From the NCBI GenBank assembly GCA_023142835.1, contig JAGLIS010000051.1, positions 1-17,078 on the forward strand: a DNA stretch of 17,078 nucleotides, given 5' to 3'. The notes beneath the pieces are model-generated. The model did not search any database. It had not been told where the DNA came from and worked only from the letters and a program-made list of their open reading frames with translations. This DNA comes from Candidatus Pacearchaeota archaeon (GTDB taxonomy: Archaea; Nanobdellota; Nanobdellia; Pacearchaeales; GW2011-AR1). Positions 13,612 through 17,078 of the stretch are shown piece by piece. The first letter of the stretch is position 1. Every line of letters begins with the position of its first letter. Both the position numbers and the translations under genes were made by a program.

Positions 13612-14729
13612 TAAATCATTTTCCCCACATTAAATTTATTCAAAGAATCCGTTCTCTTTTTTACATTAATCAAAATTCTTTTATCACCTTCTTCAACAAA
13701 CTTAATCTTCAGTATACCAACCCCATATTCTCCCGAAATTTGTCCGCCAAGTCTTTTTACAAGTTTCATCATCTCAGGAATAAACTTTTCATCATCTCTG
13801 CCAAAACACGGATGCAAAATTCCTATACCAATATGTCCAAAAGTAGGTATACCTACTCCCTCGAGCCATCCCATGAGCTTGACAAACTTATCAATCATAA
13901 TCCTAAAATCCTCAATTCGAGTATAACCCTTATTAACAACAAACGAATAAACTTTATCACTCATTTCCATTAAATCTTCATACTCTTTTCCTTTCAACAA
14001 ACCACTACCGTCTTCGTATTCTACAATCAAATAATAGTCTTTAGTTAATTCCAACCCCTTAGAAATCTTCTTATCCAAAAAATCAATCATAGAAACCGCA
14101 GGATTCCTTTTTAGATTTCTTACAATCAAAACAACTTCTTCTAAACTTTCAACTTTAATCAGCGAAGCTGTTCGCTTTTTCAACGGAGAAAGTTTCAAAC
14201 AAGCTTTAACAATCACACCAGTAATTCCTTCCATTCCAGCATAATCCGATAACTCAGTCACACCTTTCCGATGCAAGTTTCCATAACCATCGACGACATC
14301 AACCCATTTTATCCAATTAGAAGTTTTCCCATATTTAACCGCGCGACTCCCAGCAATATCCATTGCAATCATCCCCCCAATAGTACAAACATTATTATTC
14401 AAAAGATTAACTGGAAACTCTAAATTTTTCTTCGCAAGATAACTTTGTAAATCATCCAAGATAACTCCTGCTTCAACTTCAACAGTTCTCCGTTCACTGT
14501 TAAAATTACCAATTTGATTTATTTTAGACATATCCAAAACAACATCCAATCCATTCAGAGGAACACATCCTCCTGCCAACCCAGTCCCAGCACCTCGCAG
14601 AACAATTCTTTTAGCCCTAGCAACTACACTCCGAACTTCCATTATCGTCGCTGGATGAACAACATCAAGAGCACTACCCTTAAATCGCGAAGCATCAATC
14701 TCATAAACTTTCATCAAATCTTTTTTCAT
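13611..14729 (-). CDS. Compact FAD-binding oxidase (GlcD/D-lactate dehydrogenase-like)
   Basis: 372 residues. FAD-binding PCMH/FAD_binding_4 domain at about 20-190: VLRGAGTGLAGGCVP (43-57), LDMSKINQI (65-73), VEAGVILDDLQ (85-95), CTIGGMIAMDIAGSRAVKYG (115-134). The C-terminal oxidase domain is shortened but keeps FGHIGIGILHP (about 300) and GGQISGEYGVGILKIKF (about 333-349). Family members are usually 450-500 residues, and the SGEHG motif has Tyr in place of His. It oxidises a 2-hydroxyacid such as glycolate or lactate in known relatives; the substrate here is open. The start overlaps the CCG-protein stop by 4 nt (ATGA). Electrons would pass to that protein and the ferredoxin. Confidence 0.85.
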   Translation of the reverse strand: MKKDLMKVYEIDASRFKGSALDVVHPATIMEVRSVVARAKRIVLRGAGTGLAGGCVPLNGLDVVLDMSKINQIGNFNSERRTVEVEAGVILDDLQSYLAKKNLEFPVNLLNNNVCTIGGMIAMDIAGSRAVKYGKTSNWIKWVDVVDGYGNLHRKGVTELSDYAGMEGITGVIVKACLKLSPLKKRTASLIKVESLEEVVLIVRNLKRNPAVSMIDFLDKKISKGLELTKDYYLIVEYEDGSGLLKGKEYEDLMEMSDKVYSFVVNKGYTRIEDFRIMIDKFVKLMGWLEGVGIPTFGHIGIGILHPCFGRDDEKFIPEMMKLVKRLGGQISGEYGVGILKIKFVEEGDKRILINVKKRTDSLNKFNVGKMI

Positions 14730-15466
14730 CGCCTCATCCCCCTTAACTTACCAAGAACGAAAGTTGAAAATTCAATACTTTTCTCCGACGCTGATTTCAG
14801 ATTCGTATAACAAAAACCACAAGGAGAAATAATCATAGTCGCATCAATGGGAACCGATCTAACTCTTTCCGTCGCAATTTTCCTAGAAACATTCGGGAAA
14901 TTTTTCTCCATCTGACCTCCACAACAAATCGCATTCTCCCGATTAAATCTTATCTCAACAACTTTCCCGCCAAGCAACCCAATCACCTCCCTCGGCTCAT
15001 TATAAATTCCAGAATACCTTCCAAGATAACAAGGGTCTTGATAGCTCACAGTCTCCCTGTCCTCATCAGAACCTCGAAATTTAATCCTTCTGTTTTTTAA
15101 CACCTCTAAAATTGTCACAGTCGCATGCTCAATCTCAACGTCCCACTCACGAACCAGCTTCGGATAAGTTTCCTTAAACATATGATAACACGCAGGACAG
15201 TTTGTAATAATTTTCGTCACCGAATATTTTTTAAACAAATCATAATTCTTCTTAGCCAGTTTCCGTGCCTCTTTCTTATAACCTGCATTCAAAATCGGTA
15301 ACCCACAACAAGTCTCTTCATCCGACAACAAAATAAAATTAATCCCAAGCCGATTAAAAATTTCCTTATAATTCTCAAACTCCGTAGACAAAACACCTTT
15401 AGTCAAACATCCAGGATAATAAAGAACATTACCTCCCAGACTCTTAACCCAATTTATTAATCCCAT
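14726..15466 (-). CDS. Two-CCG-domain cysteine-rich protein (GlcF C-terminal/HdrB-like)
   Basis: 246 residues with two copies of the cysteine-rich CCG domain. First: YYPGC (Cys20), CCGLP (53-54), NCPACYHMF (Cys90, Cys93). Second: QDPCYLGR (Cys146), CCGGQ (181-182), SPCGFCYTNL (Cys216, Cys219). This architecture matches HdrB and the C-terminal half of GlcF or LutA, where the cysteines hold unusual iron-sulfur clusters. The ferredoxin domain usually fused in GlcF is missing and is supplied by the separate gene at 11909-12331. It is the first gene of the oxidase operon: its TATA box overlaps the CTP synthase stop and sits 29 nt upstream, so its mRNA should be leaderless. No signal peptide or membrane span. 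Confidence 0.88.
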   Translation of the reverse strand: MGLINWVKSLGGNVLYYPGCLTKGVLSTEFENYKEIFNRLGINFILLSDEETCCGLPILNAGYKKEARKLAKKNYDLFKKYSVTKIITNCPACYHMFKETYPKLVREWDVEIEHATVTILEVLKNRRIKFRGSDEDRETVSYQDPCYLGRYSGIYNEPREVIGLLGGKVVEIRFNRENAICCGGQMEKNFPNVSRKIATERVRSVPIDATMIISPCGFCYTNLKSASEKSIEFSTFVLGKLRGMRR

Positions 15467-15487
15467 GTTAAATAAATCCTATAATTC

Positions 15488-15496
15488 ATTATAAAT
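15488..15496 (-). promoter_or_regulatory. TATA box for the oxidase operon, overlapping the pyrG stop
   Basis: Minus-strand ATTTATAAT; its first T (15495) is 29 nt before ATG 15466. The TAA stop of pyrG (15491-15489) lies within the box, so the promoter is built into the end of the upstream gene. Confidence 0.6.
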
Positions 15497-17078
15497 TTTT
15501 AGGTATACACATCTTAATAAAACTCGCAAACAAAGGGGCTGGATTCATAGGATAGCTCTTAAATTCTGGATGAGCTTGTGTTGCAAAGAAAAACTTCAAA
15601 TTCGGCAACTCAATGAATTCTGCCAATTTCCCGTCAGGACTTTTACCAGAAATAACCAACCCATGTTTCTCCAGAGATTCATGATATTCAGGATTAACTT
15701 CATAACGATGTCTATGCCTCTCGCTAACTTCTTTAGTACCATAAATTTCCTCAATACCCGAACCTGATTTTAATAATGCAGGAAACCCTCCAAGCCTCAT
15801 CGTCCCACCTTTTTTATCAATCCCAATTTGCCCAGGCAAGATGGCAATAACCTTATGCTCAACATCTGGATTAATCTCAGTAGAATTCGCATCCAATCTA
15901 CAAACATTCCGAGCAAACTCAACAACCGCCAACTGCATCCCATAACATAATCCAAGATAAGGAACATCATTTTCCCGTGCATACTTAATCGCCTCAATTT
16001 TTCCTTCAACTCCAGAATTTCCAAAACCTCCTGGAACAAGTATACCGTCATATTTAGACAAATCAATCTCGCCAGCCTCAATTTTCTTAGAATCAACCCA
16101 GCAAATATTCACCCTTACATTATTCTTAGCACCCGCATGCTTCAACGCCTCAGCCACAGAAATATAAGAATCATTCAACTGAAAATTCCCCGTGTCCAAA
16201 TATTTTCCAACCAAAGCAATATCAACACTATTCGCCGGATTCGCAATCTTATTTACCATCCCGGCCCATGCATCCCAATTCGCCTCTTTCCTTTTCTCTA
16301 GATTAAATTTCTTCAACAACTTCTCCCCTAACTTGTCTTTCTCAAAATTCAAAGGAACTTCATAAATAATATCAATATCCGGAGCAGAGATAACATGGTC
16401 CGCCCGAATATTTGCATACTGTTCAATCTTACTCCTCCTCGGTTCATCAAGCGGAAACTTCCCTCTACAAATAATAAAATCAGGCTGAATACCATTCTCC
16501 CTCAACATCTTAATCGCCAACTGAGTCGGCTTAGTTTTCATCTCCCCTAAATGACTCGGTACAGGCAAATAAGTAACCATGATATGCGCAACATTCTTAG
16601 GACCTAAGCCCAACTCCAAACTTTTCGCCGCAAACAAAAAAGGAATATTCTCATAATCTCCAATCATCCCTCCAATCTCAACCAAACAAATATCATATTC
16701 CTCCCCAACATCCGTAATCCTCTTTTTAATCTCATCAGTAATATGCGGGATAAACATAACCTGCTCACCAAGAAAATCTCCTCGACGTTCCCTTTCGATC
16801 ACAGTTAAATAAATTTTCCCAGTCGTCATATTATTTCTCTTAGTCATTGGAGTTTCCAAAAATCTCTCATAGTTCCCTAAATCTTGATCAATCTCGCCAC
16901 CATCTTCAGTAACCCAAACTTCCCCATGCTCCGTCGGTCTCATCGTCCCAGCATCATAATTAATGTAGGGGTCAATTTTAACAGCCGTAACAGAATAGCC
17001 ATACTCTTTCAAAATACGTCCAATAGAAGCAGTCGCAACACCTTTCCCGACCCCAGAAATTACACCTCCTGAAACAAA
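15489..17078 (-). CDS. pyrG: CTP synthase, N-terminus cut by window edge
   Basis: Makes CTP from UTP, ATP and glutamine. The frame is open to the right edge: 22 residues before the TTG at 17012 read FVSGGVISGVGKGVATASIG and on, the canonical P-loop start, so only about five residues are missing and total length is about 534. Synthase domain: KIDPYINYDAGTM, EHGEVWVTEDGGEIDQD, and NYERFL. Glutaminase domain (numbering from 17012): VPGGFG 327, GLCYGMQ with nucleophile Cys356, RHRHRYEVN 432-440, and AHPEFKS with His481 and Glu483. KGGTMRLGG is also present. Two small family variations: GLCYGMQ in place of GICLGMQ, and a few extra residues in VGKYLDTGNFQLNDSY. It precedes the oxidase operon by 22 nt but that operon has its own promoter. 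Confidence 0.96.
   Translation of the reverse strand, partial: FVSGGVISGVGKGVATASIGRILKEYGYSVTAVKIDPYINYDAGTMRPTEHGEVWVTEDGGEIDQDLGNYERFLETPMTKRNNMTTGKIYLTVIERERRGDFLGEQVMFIPHITDEIKKRITDVGEEYDICLVEIGGMIGDYENIPFLFAAKSLELGLGPKNVAHIMVTYLPVPSHLGEMKTKPTQLAIKMLRENGIQPDFIICRGKFPLDEPRRSKIEQYANIRADHVISAPDIDIIYEVPLNFEKDKLGEKLLKKFNLEKRKEANWDAWAGMVNKIANPANSVDIALVGKYLDTGNFQLNDSYISVAEALKHAGAKNNVRVNICWVDSKKIEAGEIDLSKYDGILVPGGFGNSGVEGKIEAIKYARENDVPYLGLCYGMQLAVVEFARNVCRLDANSTEINPDVEHKVIAILPGQIGIDKKGGTMRLGGFPALLKSGSGIEEIYGTKEVSERHRHRYEVNPEYHESLEKHGLVISGKSPDGKLAEFIELPNLKFFFATQAHPEFKSYPMNPAPLFASFIKMCIPKNL

Noticed and set aside
1..17078. Search by eye for CRISPR arrays, IS elements, tRNA and rRNA genes
   Set aside because: No regularly spaced repeats, no transposase motifs and no cloverleaf or rRNA signature segments were found on either strand.

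Overview
The window looks like a piece of an AT-rich, compact archaeal genome, most likely a DPANN-type archaeon (Woesearchaeota/Pacearchaeota-like; this lineage guess is inference). Evidence: the glutamyl-tRNA synthetase is of the archaeal type, and PEP synthase is present. Several first genes have an archaeal TATA box whose first T lies 28-30 nt before the start codon, so their mRNAs would be leaderless, while internal operon genes carry GGAGG-type ribosome sites. There are no rRNA, tRNA, CRISPR or insertion-sequence features. No gene-free gap exceeds 300 bases; the largest is 4162-4403.

Layout. 1-2309 (+): PEP synthase, missing its N-terminus, with an unusual acidic C-terminal tail. 2372-3247 (+): a soluble, charged, helical protein of unknown function. 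3283-4161 (-): a nucleotidyltransferase fused to a HEPN-like helical domain. 4162-4403: a spacer with a three-tier inverted repeat, a perfect 16-bp palindrome and G-rich runs. 4404-8576 (-): an unrecognised 500-residue protein, an acidic low-complexity protein, and a xylose-isomerase-like TIM-barrel protein with a large insertion and Gly/Tyr/Met/Gln-rich ends. The TIM-barrel gene has a leader that resembles an attenuator (small ORF, competing stems, T-run). Divergent from this locus at 8647 (+) is a small coiled-coil protein, followed by gltX (9090-10778, +).

10862-15466 (-) is a gene string read right to left: a two-CCG-domain protein, a compact FAD oxidase, an HD phosphohydrolase, then (after its own promoter and a hairpin/T-run leader) a NYN RNase, a small two-cluster ferredoxin and a PIN-domain protein. 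The CCG protein, FAD oxidase and ferredoxin look like a GlcD/GlcF-type oxidase split into three genes and interleaved with a phosphohydrolase and two nuclease-fold genes. 15489-17078 (-): CTP synthase, missing only a few N-terminal residues at the window edge.

Housekeeping functions (PEP synthase, GluRS, CTP synthase) frame two less understood blocks: the 500-residue/acidic/TIM-barrel locus and the split oxidase/nuclease operon. These, and the leader structures ahead of the TIM-barrel and NYN genes, are the best candidates for undescribed biology here.
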